From positions 1-64,000 of the forward strand of contig JAVBNE010000011.1 of the NCBI GenBank assembly GCA_031551755.1: a stretch of DNA of 64,000 bases, read 5' to 3'. Below are positions 1 to 9,450 of the stretch, one piece after another (position 1 is the stretch's first letter; every line of letters starts with the position of its first letter). The notes under the pieces are model-generated. The model made no database searches. It was not told where the DNA came from and saw only the letters and a list, made by a program, of their open reading frames with translations. Origin of the DNA: JAVBMU01 sp031551755. Its GTDB lineage: Bacteria; Actinomycetota; Actinomycetes; Actinomycetales; Cellulomonadaceae. A program made the position numbers and the translations under genes.

Positions 1-987
<987 letters not shown>

Positions 988-1535
988 AGAAAACACAAAC
1001 CACCCACCACAACAGCAGGCGATTCAACCATACGGAAAACAACACCCACAACAGGTGCCATCCCCCAACCCCGAACCGAAAACTCGCGTCTCCAGTCCAA
1101 AAAAATCAAACCATCAGCAGGCACAAACCACCCAGCCACCACAACGGCAACCAAACAGCCCACACCCACCAAAACGGCATCGACAAACAAACACACTGTT
1201 GAGTTCACAAACAACCACCACACACCCCACCCCACACCAACCAAGACGCAGAATGAAAGGGGTTTGCTCGCTCTGCGGTCGATTCCGGCCAGCTGGCCGG
1301 TTCGTCCCGGCGGGCGAACGACCTGAAGCTTCGCACACTCTTGGGGCCGTCGTCAAACCGAGCCGGACGCCTGTGTCACGGCGGGCCTGCCGACCGCGGA
1401 GTACCAGCGGTCGCGGACTCTCCGCACCGCCCTCCAGGGTACATATCCGGTGGTCGCGCGGCCGACGCGATCACCGGTCTCCGGCGCCCTGAGATGACCC
1501 GCCGAGGGCCGGTCCACCCCGCGTAAGGTCGGGTT
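988..1535 (-). promoter_or_regulatory. rrn leader and promoter region
   Basis: No protein gene seen in 548 bp. The part next to 16S (about 988-1250) is almost free of G and T on the plus strand, so the transcribed leader is very G/U-rich. On the minus strand around 1195-1215 the sequence GTGAACTCAACAGTGTG resembles the antitermination/processing element found in many actinobacterial rrn leaders (inference from memory of that motif). A 16-nt perfect palindrome sits at 1285-1300 and a second hairpin at 1300-1319. A TTGACG hexamer (minus strand, 1351-1356) could be a -35 box, but I see no convincing -10 beside it, so the start site is not placed. Confidence 0.6.
1524..1529 (+). promoter_or_regulatory. 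-10 box, leaderless promoter of the GNAT gene
   Basis: TAAGGT is followed by exactly six bases and then the GTG start at 1536, so transcription would begin at or next to the start codon. This geometry recurs at many genes in the window. No clear -35 is visible. The AAGG in the same hexamer is also the only Shine-Dalgarno-like sequence. Confidence 0.5.
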
Positions 1536-2081
1536 GTGCCACATGAGATCCGGCTTGCGACATTCGCGGATACAGCGGCTGTCGTGGAGCTTGCCGCGCT
1601 GACCTTTCCGTTGGCCTGCCCACAGGACGCCGACCCGCAGGCCGTCGCCGCCCACATCGCCACCCACCTGTCGAGCACCCAGGTCACGCGTTGGCTGCGT
1701 AGTGACGATCACCATCTGATCGTGGCGGACTCCCCCGCCGGGCTGATGGGCTATGCCCTCCTCATTCACGGCCCCGCACAAGACCCGGATATCAGCGCCG
1801 TCGTCGGCACCGGACCGTCGGTGGAGCTCTCGAAGATCTACGTCCGTCCCGAAGCGCAGGGCACCGGCGTCGCACGTGACCTCATGACGGCAGCGTTGGC
1901 GGCCGCGGTGGAACAGGCTCCCGGTCGACGCGTCTGGCTGGGTACCAACGGTGAGAACGCCCGCGCCCAGGCGTTCTACCGCAAGTCGGGCTTCGAGGCG
2001 GTCGGCAAGCGCACCTACGTCGTCGGCGGGGAATCACACGACGATGTCGTGATGGCGCGTTCCACGGCACTCGCCCCGTAA
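1536..2081 (+). CDS. GNAT family N-acetyltransferase
   Basis: A 181-residue single-domain cytoplasmic acetyltransferase that would transfer acetyl from acetyl-CoA to an amine; the substrate is unknown. The GNAT signature is clear: the beta4 strand SKIYV leads into RPEAQGTGVARDLM near residues 103-116 (the Q/R-x-x-G-x-G/A pyrophosphate loop of motif A). The motif B region NARAQAFYRKSGF lies near 140-153, as in RimI-like enzymes. Length is usual for the family. The GTG start is chosen because it follows a TAAGGT hexamer by six bases and the upstream sequence is non-coding. It stands alone between the rrn region and the convergent sugar isomerase gene. Confidence 0.88.
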   Translation: MPHEIRLATFADTAAVVELAALTFPLACPQDADPQAVAAHIATHLSSTQVTRWLRSDDHHLIVADSPAGLMGYALLIHGPAQDPDISAVVGTGPSVELSKIYVRPEAQGTGVARDLMTAALAAAVEQAPGRRVWLGTNGENARAQAFYRKSGFEAVGKRTYVVGGESHDDVVMARSTALAP

Positions 2082-2138
2082 CGGTCTCCCGGGCCTGTGT
2101 TCCTCCCCGCGGTCAACCGATGTGCAGGCCGGGCCCTC

Positions 2139-3140
2139 CTACCGTTGGGAGAACGCCGCGTCGAAGGCTGCCTCCGGCGCGGCGAAAGCCAGCCGCCGGA
2201 CGAAGTCCAGCGCCTCGGGAGCGCCCACCAGCCGGTCCATCCCCGCGTCCTCCCACTCGACCGAGATCGGTCCGTCGTAACCGATCGTGTTGAGCATCCG
2301 GAAGGCGTCCTCCCACGGCACGTCCCCGTGGCCGGTCGAGATGAAGTCCCACCCACGCCGCGGATCTGCCCACGGGAGATGCGAACCGAGCCGGCCATTG
2401 CGCCCGTTGCCCATCCGCTTCTTCGTGTCCTTGCAGTCCACGTGGTAGATCCGGTCACGGAAATCCCACAGGAAGCTCACCGGGTCGAGGTCCTGCCAGA
2501 CCATATGGCTCGGATCCCAGTTGAGCCCAAACGCTTCACGGTGACCGATCGCATCCAGCGTCCGCACCGTCGTCCAGTAGTCATAGGCGATCTCGCTCGG
2601 GTGTACCTCATGGGCGAAGCGCACCCCCACCTCGTCGTAGACGTCCAGGATCGGGTTCCACCGGTCCGCGAAGTCCTGGTATCCGGCATCCACCATCGCC
2701 TGGGAGGCCGGTGGGAACATCGCCACGTACTTCCAGATCGCGGACCCCGTGAAGCCGACCACCACGTCCACCCCGAGCTTCCGTGCGAGCCGCGCGGTGT
2801 GCTGCATCTCCTCCGCCGCCCGGGAGCGCACCCCCTCGGGGTCGCCGTCACCCCAGACCACATCGGGCAGGATGTCGCGGTGCCGCGCGTCGATCGGGTC
2901 GTCACAGACTGCCTGCCCCTTGAGGTGATTGGAAATCGCGTAGACCTTCAGGCCGTGCCGTGCGAGCAGATCGAGTTTTCCCTGGACATACTCGTCGTCG
3001 TCCCACCGCCAGGGATCGAGGTGATCGCCCCAGCAGGCGATCTCCAGCCCGTCGTACCCCCAGTCCGCGGCCAACCGCGCTACCTCGGCCAAAGGTAGAT
3101 CCGCCCACTGGCCGGTGAACAAGGTGATCGGTCGTGCCAT
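2139..3140 (-). CDS. Sugar phosphate isomerase/epimerase (xylose isomerase-like TIM barrel)
   Basis: A 333-residue TIM-barrel protein of the IolE/IolH/AP-endonuclease-2 superfamily. Such enzymes isomerise or dehydrate keto-sugars or inosose using a divalent metal. Likely metal ligands are visible in the family order: Glu in HEVHPSE (about residue 178), Asp in NWDPSH (209), His in HVDCKD (233) and Glu in VEWED (about 295-297). The ATG at 3140 is preferred over an in-frame ATG 38 codons upstream because a GAGGGAG ribosome site lies just ahead and the longer form would run into the dehydrogenase gene. It is last in the operon with the dehydrogenase and transporter genes, so it probably processes the imported sugar. 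The substrate cannot be read from sequence. Confidence 0.88.
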   Translation of the reverse strand: MARPITLFTGQWADLPLAEVARLAADWGYDGLEIACWGDHLDPWRWDDDEYVQGKLDLLARHGLKVYAISNHLKGQAVCDDPIDARHRDILPDVVWGDGDPEGVRSRAAEEMQHTARLARKLGVDVVVGFTGSAIWKYVAMFPPASQAMVDAGYQDFADRWNPILDVYDEVGVRFAHEVHPSEIAYDYWTTVRTLDAIGHREAFGLNWDPSHMVWQDLDPVSFLWDFRDRIYHVDCKDTKKRMGNGRNGRLGSHLPWADPRRGWDFISTGHGDVPWEDAFRMLNTIGYDGPISVEWEDAGMDRLVGAPEALDFVRRLAFAAPEAAFDAAFSQR

Positions 3141-3171
3141 GATGTGCTCCCTCTCGCAAAGACTGTCGGTA

Positions 3172-4344
3172 TCAGAGGTCGATCCAGTGACCACCACCGG
3201 TCGCGCTCGTCTCCACCGCGGCGAGTACCCGCTGAACGGCGAGGCCGTCGGCAAAGGTCGGCGCCGGCTGCGTGCCGGTCGCGATCCCCGTCACCAGATC
3301 GACCACCTGGTGGGTGAAGGCGTGTTCGTAACCCAGGCCGTGGCCCGCCGGCCACCAGTGGGCGATATACGCATGTGCGGGTTCGGTCACCACGATTCGC
3401 CGGAACCCGCCGGTCGCCGCGTCCTCGGCGGCGTCGAAGTAGTGCAGGACGTTCATGTCCTCGAAGTCGAAGGCCAACGATCCCGCGGACCCGTTGATCT
3501 CCAGCCGGATGGCGTTCTTGCGTCCGTAGGCGAACCGGGTGGCCTCGAAGGTGCCCAGCCCGCCGCCGGAGAATCGCCCGAGGAAGACTGCGGCGTCGTC
3601 CACGGTCACCGGACCACGCTCCGTGCCGCTGCGGCCCGACAACCCGCCGAACTCCGCCGCCACCGGTCGCTCGGGAACGAAGGTCTCCAGCAGACCCACC
3701 ACACCCGTCAGCCGCTGCCCCGTGATGAACTGGGTGAGGTCGATGATGTGGGCGCCGATGTCTCCCAGCGCACCGGAGCCGGCCTTGGTCTTGTCGAGCC
3801 GCCAGGACAGCGGGGTCTGCGGGTCGGCGATCCAGTCCTGCAGGTACTGCGCCCGCACGTGCCGGATCGTGCCGATCCGGCCGTCGGCGACCAATTGGCG
3901 GGCCAACTGAACGGCCGGCACCCGCCGGTAGGTGAAGCCGACCATCGCCACAAGCCCCTGCGCGGCCGCCGCCGCGGCGGCATCCGCCATGGTCTGCGCC
4001 TCGGCCACCGAGTTCGCCAGCGGCTTCTCGCAGAGCACGTGCGTCCCGGCCGCGAGCGCCCCCAGCGCGATCTCCGGGTGGGAGTCCCCGGGCGTGCAGA
4101 TGTCGACCAGGTCGACGTCATCGCGGTCGACGGCGGCCCGCCAGCCGGTCGCCGACGACTCCCAGCCCAACCGTTCGGCCGCAGCCCGCGCCCCCGCGCC
4201 GTCCCGTCCCGCCACCACGCGCATGCGAGGACGCAACGGCAGGTCGAAGAACCGCGAGGCTGTACGCCACGCCTGAGAATGCGCCGCCCCCATGAAGGCG
4301 TAACCCACCATCGCGACACCCAGGGCGGGTTTCGGATCCGTCAT
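3172..4344 (-). CDS. Gfo/Idh/MocA family NAD(P)-dependent oxidoreductase
   Basis: A 390-residue dehydrogenase of the glucose-fructose oxidoreductase / inositol dehydrogenase / MocA family. The N-terminal Rossmann region has VGYAFMGAAHS at about 13-23, the variant nucleotide loop common in one subfamily in place of G-x-G-x-x-G. EKP at 106-108 contains the catalytic-pocket lysine, and GDIGAHIIDL at about 194-203 supplies the substrate-binding Asp/His pair. It lies 31 bp upstream of the isomerase gene and 53 bp downstream of the solute-binding protein gene, all on one strand. Oxidation of a cyclitol or hexose followed by isomerisation is the likely logic. Inositol dehydrogenase is possible but not shown. 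Confidence 0.9.
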   Translation of the reverse strand: MTDPKPALGVAMVGYAFMGAAHSQAWRTASRFFDLPLRPRMRVVAGRDGAGARAAAERLGWESSATGWRAAVDRDDVDLVDICTPGDSHPEIALGALAAGTHVLCEKPLANSVAEAQTMADAAAAAAAQGLVAMVGFTYRRVPAVQLARQLVADGRIGTIRHVRAQYLQDWIADPQTPLSWRLDKTKAGSGALGDIGAHIIDLTQFITGQRLTGVVGLLETFVPERPVAAEFGGLSGRSGTERGPVTVDDAAVFLGRFSGGGLGTFEATRFAYGRKNAIRLEINGSAGSLAFDFEDMNVLHYFDAAEDAATGGFRRIVVTEPAHAYIAHWWPAGHGLGYEHAFTHQVVDLVTGIATGTQPAPTFADGLAVQRVLAAVETSATGGGHWIDL

Positions 4345-4397
4345 CGTCTACCTCCGTCCGTGGTCGCCCACCGCCGGTGGGCGACCACGCGTTGGGC

Positions 4398-5447
4398 TCA
4401 GGACTCGAAGGCGGAGTCCAGGTACTCGTCCACGTTGTCCTTGGTCACGACCGGCGCGTAGAGCTGGATCTGCCGCGGGACACCGAAGGACGCCAGGTCA
4501 CTCATCGACTTGCCCTGGACGGCCAGACGCGCCAGCTTGATCCCGTCGGCCGCTTGGGTCGAGGGGTAGATGACGGTCGCCTTCAGCACCGTGTTGTCCT
4601 CCTTGATGGCGCGCATCACATTGGCCGAACCCGCACCACCGACCATGAAGAACTCGTCCCGGCCCGCGTTGTCGATCGCGGCCAGCACGCCGACGCCCTG
4701 GTCGTCGTCATGGTTCCAAATGGCATCGATCTTCGGGGCGGCCTGCAACAGGTTGGCCGCCGCCTGCTCGCCACCCTGGACGGTGAAGTCGGCCGCGACG
4801 CGGTTGCTGACCTTCAGCCCGCAGCCCTTGAGGGCGTCGGCGAACCCCTTGCTGCGGTCCTGGGTCAGGGGCAGCGAGTCGATGCCGGCGATCTCCGCGA
4901 TGATCGAATCCGGTTTGCCGCTGAGTTGCTCGCAGATGTAGGTACCGGCGCTGACACCCATGCCGTAGTTGTCACCGAGGATGGTGGCGCGGGCCGCAAA
5001 GGGGCTGTCGAACTCCCGGTCGACGTTGATGACGACGATCCCGGCCTCCATCGCCTCGGTGGCGACCTCGGTCAGCGCCGAGCCGTCGAAGGGCAACAGC
5101 ACGATCGCGTCGACCTTGTCGTTGATGAACCCCTCGATCTGGCTGATCTGCAGATTCACGTCATTGGTGCCCTCGGCGACTCGCAGTTCGACGTCGTCGT
5201 ACTTCTTGGCCTCGGCCTGGGCACTCTTGGTGATGGCGCCCATCCAGCCGTGGTCGGCGGCCGGTGCGGAGAAGCCGATGACGACCTTCTCGCCGGAGGC
5301 GTCGTTGTCGGAGGCGGCGTTGTTACCGCCGTCGCCGGTCGAGTCGTCGCCCGACGAGTTGGATGTACAACCGGCCACCAGCAGTGCGGCGCTCGCGGCA
5401 GCGATCACCGCGCCTGCCAGTCGGCGGGACTTGGTGCGTGCGGACAT
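4398..5447 (-). CDS. Sugar ABC transporter substrate-binding lipoprotein (RbsB-like)
   Basis: A 349-residue exported solute receptor. The N-terminus is a lipoprotein signal peptide with basic residues, a hydrophobic stretch and the lipobox LVAGC (lipidated Cys27), followed by a Ser/Gly/Asp/Asn-rich linker. The mature part is a periplasmic-binding-protein type 4 domain (ribose/xylose/galactose/inositol class), beginning VVIGFSAPAADHGWMGAI and containing KVDAIVLLPFDG and VVINVDREF. The ATG at 5447 has GAGGGA upstream. A much longer in-frame extension upstream only shadows the permease gene and is rejected. It would deliver sugar to the adjacent permease and ATPase on the membrane. Confidence 0.93.
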   Translation of the reverse strand: MSARTKSRRLAGAVIAAASAALLVAGCTSNSSGDDSTGDGGNNAASDNDASGEKVVIGFSAPAADHGWMGAITKSAQAEAKKYDDVELRVAEGTNDVNLQISQIEGFINDKVDAIVLLPFDGSALTEVATEAMEAGIVVINVDREFDSPFAARATILGDNYGMGVSAGTYICEQLSGKPDSIIAEIAGIDSLPLTQDRSKGFADALKGCGLKVSNRVAADFTVQGGEQAAANLLQAAPKIDAIWNHDDDQGVGVLAAIDNAGRDEFFMVGGAGSANVMRAIKEDNTVLKATVIYPSTQAADGIKLARLAVQGKSMSDLASFGVPRQIQLYAPVVTKDNVDEYLDSAFES

Positions 5448-5485
5448 GAGATCTCCCTCGGAACGGTCCAATCGGATGGGTGGAG

Positions 5486-6544
5486 TCACGTTGCCTGACT
5501 GCGGGCAGCGAAACGTTGTTGCAGGAGCACCGCGGCGACGATAATGACGCCCTTGGCGATGAGTTGGACCGAGTTCTCCAGGTTGTTCTGGACGAACACA
5601 TTGGTCAGCGTGGTGAAGATCAGGACACCGAGGACGGTGCCGACGATGGTGCCGCGCCCCCCGGAGAGCAGTGTTCCGCCGACGACGACGGCCGCGATGG
5701 CGTCCAGTTCGTAGAACATGCCGTTCGTGGACGAGCCGGCGGTCGTGCGGGCCAGGATCATCACGGCTGCGATGCCTGCCGCCAACCCCACCAAGGCGTA
5801 GAGATACATGGTGTGCCGCTTGACGCGGATGCCGGCGAGGCGGGCGGCTTCGGGGTTGCCGCCGACGGCGATCGTGCGCCGCCCGAAGGTCGTCCGGTTG
5901 AGCAGCAGCCAGCCGGCGACGGCCACCACTACGAACATCCAGACCAGGATGGGCACTCCGAGCAGGTCGCCACGCAGTGCGTCGAGGAAGGGTTGAACGG
6001 TCACCACCTGGGTGCGCCGGTTGGCGATGAGCTCGGCCAGCCCGCGAGCGGCGACCATCATCGCGAGTGTCGCGATGAAGGCGACCACCTGGCCGTAGGC
6101 AACCAGGACGCCGTTGATCAACCCGCAACCGACCCCTACGGCGAGCGCGATCCACACCATGAAAAGCCAGTGGGTATCGGCCGCGATGGTCTGGGTGGCC
6201 ACGGTGGTCGCCCAGACGGAGGCGAGGCCGAGGACGGACCCGACCGAGAGATCGATGCCGCCACCGGTGATCACGAAGGTCATGCCGATCGACAGCACGC
6301 CGATCACGGCGGCCAACCGCAGGATGGTCAGCACATTGTCGATGCTGGCGAACCGTTCACCGGCGGTGATGTAGCCGATGACGCACAGGATGATGAGCGC
6401 GATGACGAGGCCGATGTTGCGGCCCAAGGCCCCGGAGAGCAGCGCCGGTCGCCGCCGCGTGGGCAGGTCACCGGCGGTCTCGACCCGTTGTGATTCATCG
6501 GCCGCGACACTCGCGGCGGCCTGAGGTGTTCCGGAGTCGCTCAC
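5486..6544 (-). CDS. Sugar ABC transporter permease (RbsC-like)
   Basis: A 352-residue integral membrane protein of the branched-chain/ribose permease family (BPD_transp_2). After a hydrophilic stretch of about 45 residues come some eight to ten hydrophobic helices. The family-typical segments TGGGIDLSVGSVLGL, AVGGNPEAARLAGI and the C-terminal VVVGGTLLSGGRGT are all present. Its ATG overlaps the stop of the ATPase gene by 4 nt, which implies translational coupling. One permease gene serves the system, so it probably works as a homodimer. The substrate is a monosaccharide or cyclitol, not determinable here. Confidence 0.94.
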   Translation of the reverse strand: MSDSGTPQAAASVAADESQRVETAGDLPTRRRPALLSGALGRNIGLVIALIILCVIGYITAGERFASIDNVLTILRLAAVIGVLSIGMTFVITGGGIDLSVGSVLGLASVWATTVATQTIAADTHWLFMVWIALAVGVGCGLINGVLVAYGQVVAFIATLAMMVAARGLAELIANRRTQVVTVQPFLDALRGDLLGVPILVWMFVVVAVAGWLLLNRTTFGRRTIAVGGNPEAARLAGIRVKRHTMYLYALVGLAAGIAAVMILARTTAGSSTNGMFYELDAIAAVVVGGTLLSGGRGTIVGTVLGVLIFTTLTNVFVQNNLENSVQLIAKGVIIVAAVLLQQRFAARSQAT

Positions 6545-8055
6545 GCGGCACTTCCCTCCATGACGAGGTCGAGCACGTGGTGCTCGTCGATCGAGGCCGC
6601 GGGTCCGGAATGGACGACGCGGCCCTCTGAGATGACCAGCACGCGGTCGCAGAGACCGAGTACCTCCGGGATCTCGCTGGAGACCACCAGAACCGCCGCG
6701 CCCTGGTCGGCCAGGGCGCGGATGAGCGCGTAGATCTCGGCGCGGGCGCCGACGTCGACCCCGCGCGTCGGTTCGTCGAGCAGGAGCACCCGGCAGCCGT
6801 GCACGAGCCAGCGCCCGAGCAGGACCTTCTGCTGGTTGCCGCCGGAGAGGGTGCGTGCGTCGCGTTCCACCTGGGGCGGGCGCAGGTCCAGTGCCTTGAC
6901 CTGCTCGGCCGCCGCGCGTCGTTCCGAACGCTCATCGAGCAGGGGTCCGCGCGCGAACCGAGAGAAAGCCGAGAGTGTGATGTTCCGGTAGACCGGCTCG
7001 TCGAGCAGTAGCCCCTGGCTCTTTCGCTCCTCAGGGCACAGTCCGATGCCGGCGGCCACGGCGGCGGGTACGGAACCCGGGCGCAAGCGGCGATCGCCAA
7101 CGGTGACAGTGCCTGCCGAGGACCGGCGGGCACCGAAGATCGTCTCCAGGATCTCGGAGCGACCGGAGCCGACCAGCCCGGCCAACCCTACGACCTGGCC
7201 GGCGCGGATCCGCACCGACAGGTCCTCGAAGACGCCGCGCAAGGCCAACCCCTCGACATCGAGCACCACCGGGGCCGAGTCATCAGGTTCGCGGGGTGGC
7301 GGGAACGCGTACTCCACCCCTCGTCCGGTCATGAGGCGGATCAGTTCGGCGGTGGGCGTACCCGCGACGTCTAGGTTCTGCGCGACGGTGCGACCGTCCT
7401 TGAGCACCGTGATCCGATCACCGATCTGCCGGATCTCCTCCAGCCGGTGGGAGATGTACACCACGGCAACCCCGGAGGCCGTCAGCTCCCGGACCACCCG
7501 GAAGAGGTTCGCGACCTCCCCGGAGTCCAGCACGGCGGACGGTTCGTCCATGATGATCACCCGCGCGTCGCGGGACAGGGCGCGGGCCATCGAGACGATC
7601 TGCTTCCCGGCGGCCGAGAGCCGCCCGACCTCCCGGGTAGGTGCGATCTCCGAGTGTCCGAGCCTGCGTAGCAGCTCGCGAGTCTGCCGGATCGCCGCCC
7701 GGCGCTGAGAGAAGCCAGCGCTGGACAGTTCGTGGCCCAGAAGGATGTTCTCCGCCACGCTCAGTCCGTCGACGACGTCGAGTTCCTGGTACATGGCCGC
7801 CACCCCGAGACGGAGGGCCGCGACGGGGTTGGGCACCGTGACCGTGGTGCCGTCGATGCGTATCTCACCGGCGTCGGGCTGGTGAGCGCCCGAGAGCACC
7901 TTGATCAGCGTGGACTTACCGGCACCGTTCTGCCCCAGCAGGCAATGCACCTCGCCGGGCCGGATCTCCAGGTCGACGCCGTCGAGCGCGCGGGCACCGG
8001 GGAACTGCTTGACGATGCCAGTCATCTGCAACAGGGGTGGGTCTGCTGTGACCAT
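6541..8055 (-). CDS. Sugar ABC transporter ATP-binding protein (RbsA-like, two nucleotide-binding domains)
   Basis: A 504-residue fused tandem ATPase. Domain 1 has a full Walker A, GQNGAGKST at 41-49, and Walker B IIMDEPSAVLD. Its signature is degenerate (LSAAGKQ instead of LSGGQ). Domain 2 has a degenerate P-loop GLVGSGRSE but a good signature LSGGNQQKV and Walker B LLLDEPTRGVD, the usual asymmetry of RbsA/XylG/MglA proteins. It is the first gene of a five-gene minus-strand operon ending with the isomerase. The ATG lies 7 nt after a TAGGTT hexamer, so the operon mRNA is probably leaderless. The ROK regulator gene is divergent across a 121-bp gap. Confidence 0.94.
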   Translation of the reverse strand: MVTADPPLLQMTGIVKQFPGARALDGVDLEIRPGEVHCLLGQNGAGKSTLIKVLSGAHQPDAGEIRIDGTTVTVPNPVAALRLGVAAMYQELDVVDGLSVAENILLGHELSSAGFSQRRAAIRQTRELLRRLGHSEIAPTREVGRLSAAGKQIVSMARALSRDARVIIMDEPSAVLDSGEVANLFRVVRELTASGVAVVYISHRLEEIRQIGDRITVLKDGRTVAQNLDVAGTPTAELIRLMTGRGVEYAFPPPREPDDSAPVVLDVEGLALRGVFEDLSVRIRAGQVVGLAGLVGSGRSEILETIFGARRSSAGTVTVGDRRLRPGSVPAAVAAGIGLCPEERKSQGLLLDEPVYRNITLSAFSRFARGPLLDERSERRAAAEQVKALDLRPPQVERDARTLSGGNQQKVLLGRWLVHGCRVLLLDEPTRGVDVGARAEIYALIRALADQGAAVLVVSSEIPEVLGLCDRVLVISEGRVVHSGPAASIDEHHVLDLVMEGSAA

Positions 8056-8062
8056 GAGCGTG

Positions 8063-8090
8063 AACCTACTGAGCTTTCGCCGACTCGCAA
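8063..8090 (-). promoter_or_regulatory. Promoter of the sugar transport operon
   Basis: On the minus strand TTGCGA (8085-8090) and TAGGTT (8063-8068) are separated by 16 bp, and TAGGTT lies 7 nt before the ATG at 8055. This fits a sigma70-type promoter giving a leaderless transcript. The 121-bp divergent gap should also hold the ROK operator, but I could not pick out a convincing inverted repeat. Confidence 0.55.
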
Positions 8091-8176
8091 TCAGAAGTCA
8101 TGCGCCCGACTCACTGTTATCGATCTGTGACGCTAAAAGAGTCCGATCTGCCGTCGAGAAGACTTCATGATTCACT

Positions 8177-9364
8177 GTGCGGATGGTGGAAGTCGCGAAG
8201 TCAGCGCCTCGGTCAAGCCTCGCCGGTGAGGTCTTCCAGTTGCTCCGCGACGGACGGCCCCGCACCAAAGCCGACCTCGTCGCACAAACAGGCCAAGCAC
8301 GCTCGACGATCTCCCAGCGGATCGATCAGTTGCTCGCGAGCGGATTGATCACCGCGGCGGGCGAAGCCGTCTCGACCGGAGGCCGGCCGCCGTCCATGTT
8401 CTCCTTCAAACCCGACGCGCGGATCGTGCTCGCAGTCGACCTGGGCGCCACCCACGCCCGCCTCGCGATCACGGATCTGTCGTCGACCGTGCTGGCGGAG
8501 GTCGCAGCACCATTGTCGATCGCGGATGGCCCGGACCTGGTGCTGCGCTGGGTGGAGGAGAACGGCAAGAAGCTCATCGCGACCGCCGGTCGCGCGATGA
8601 CTGAGCTCGTCGGCGTCGGGGTCGGCCTTCCCGGCCCGGTCGAACACTCCACCGGCCGGCCTACCAACCCGCCGATCATGCCCGGATGGGACGACGTCGA
8701 CGTCCCGGGAATCCTGGCGAGCTCCTTTCACGTGCCCGTGCTGGTCGACAACGACGTGAACATCATGGCGTTGGGGGAACACCGCGCTGCTTGGTCCGCG
8801 GTCTCGGACCTGCTCTTCGTCAAGGTGGCCACCGGCATCGGCTCCGGCATCATCGCGGACGGGGCTTTGCGGCGCGGCGCTCAGGGGGCCGCCGGAGACA
8901 TCGGCCATGTGGCGGTGCCGGGCGGCGGTGATGTGCCCTGCCGGTGTGGGAACGTCGGATGCCTGGAGGCGATCGCGAGCGGCCAGGCGATCGCGGCAGC
9001 GCTGGCCGGGTCCGGGCTGACGGCAGCGAATAGTGCCGATGTGGTCGCCTTGGTCCGTGCGGGTGACATGCGCGCCAGCCACGCCGTCCGGCAGGCCGGC
9101 CGGGACCTGGGGGCGGTGCTGGCCGCCTGCGTGAGCATGCTCAACCCCTCCGTAATCGTGATCGGCGGCATCGTCGCCGAGGCCGGTGAGCACCTCATCG
9201 CCGGGATCCGCGAAGTCGTCTACCAGCGCTCACTCCCCCTGGCGACCCAGCACCTGCGGATCGTCACCTCCCAGGCCGGCACGCATTCGGGTGTGCGCGG
9301 GGCCGCTGCCATGGCGATCGACCACGTGCTGGCCCCGGAGGCGATCGACGCGCTCCTGGGGTGA
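8177..9364 (+). CDS. ROK family transcriptional regulator
   Basis: A 395-residue repressor-type protein. Residues about 15-65 form a winged helix-turn-helix (TKADLVAQTGQARSTISQRI). A C-terminal ROK sugar-kinase-like domain begins LAVDLGATHARLAI. The ROK zinc site is intact (GHVAV, then CRCGNVGCLEA), as in NagC/XylR/Mlc-type proteins. It is transcribed divergently from the sugar transporter operon, so it most likely represses that operon until the imported sugar or its phosphate binds. The GTG at 8177 was used; an in-frame ATG at 8183 is an equally possible start. A sugar-kinase role is less likely because the HTH domain is present. Confidence 0.92.
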   Translation: MRMVEVAKSAPRSSLAGEVFQLLRDGRPRTKADLVAQTGQARSTISQRIDQLLASGLITAAGEAVSTGGRPPSMFSFKPDARIVLAVDLGATHARLAITDLSSTVLAEVAAPLSIADGPDLVLRWVEENGKKLIATAGRAMTELVGVGVGLPGPVEHSTGRPTNPPIMPGWDDVDVPGILASSFHVPVLVDNDVNIMALGEHRAAWSAVSDLLFVKVATGIGSGIIADGALRRGAQGAAGDIGHVAVPGGGDVPCRCGNVGCLEAIASGQAIAAALAGSGLTAANSADVVALVRAGDMRASHAVRQAGRDLGAVLAACVSMLNPSVIVIGGIVAEAGEHLIAGIREVVYQRSLPLATQHLRIVTSQAGTHSGVRGAAAMAIDHVLAPEAIDALLG

Positions 9365-9450
9365 GCCGACGTACCAAATGCCTATGGCAAGGCCCGGTTG
9401 CAGCAACCGTCGGCCGAGTGCTGAGCCCGCGTACCGTAGGCCTGTGGCAA
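9362..9450 (+). repeat. 29-bp direct duplication of promoter and start codon
   Basis: Positions 9362-9390 and 9422-9450 match at 23 of 29 bases with a spacing of exactly 60 bp. Both copies keep the -10-like TACC hexamer, the six-base gap and the start codon followed by GCAA or GGCAA. Because 60 is a multiple of three, the upstream start is in frame with the downstream one and would add 20 residues. Confidence 0.7.
9432..9437 (+). promoter_or_regulatory. -10 box, leaderless promoter of the DUF4287/DUF5655 gene
   Basis: TACCGT followed by exactly six bases and the GTG start at 9444. A second copy of the whole promoter-plus-start segment lies 60 bp upstream (TACCAA at 9372-9377, then six bases, then an in-frame ATG at 9384). 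Either could be used. Confidence 0.45.

Noticed and set aside
5448..6155. Long N-terminal extension of the solute-binding protein
   Set aside because: The extension overlaps the permease gene in another frame; the lipoprotein signal peptide and a ribosome site fix the start at 5447.
8056..8176. A ROK operator palindrome in the divergent gap
   Set aside because: Several short near-palindromes exist, but none is long or symmetric enough to name.
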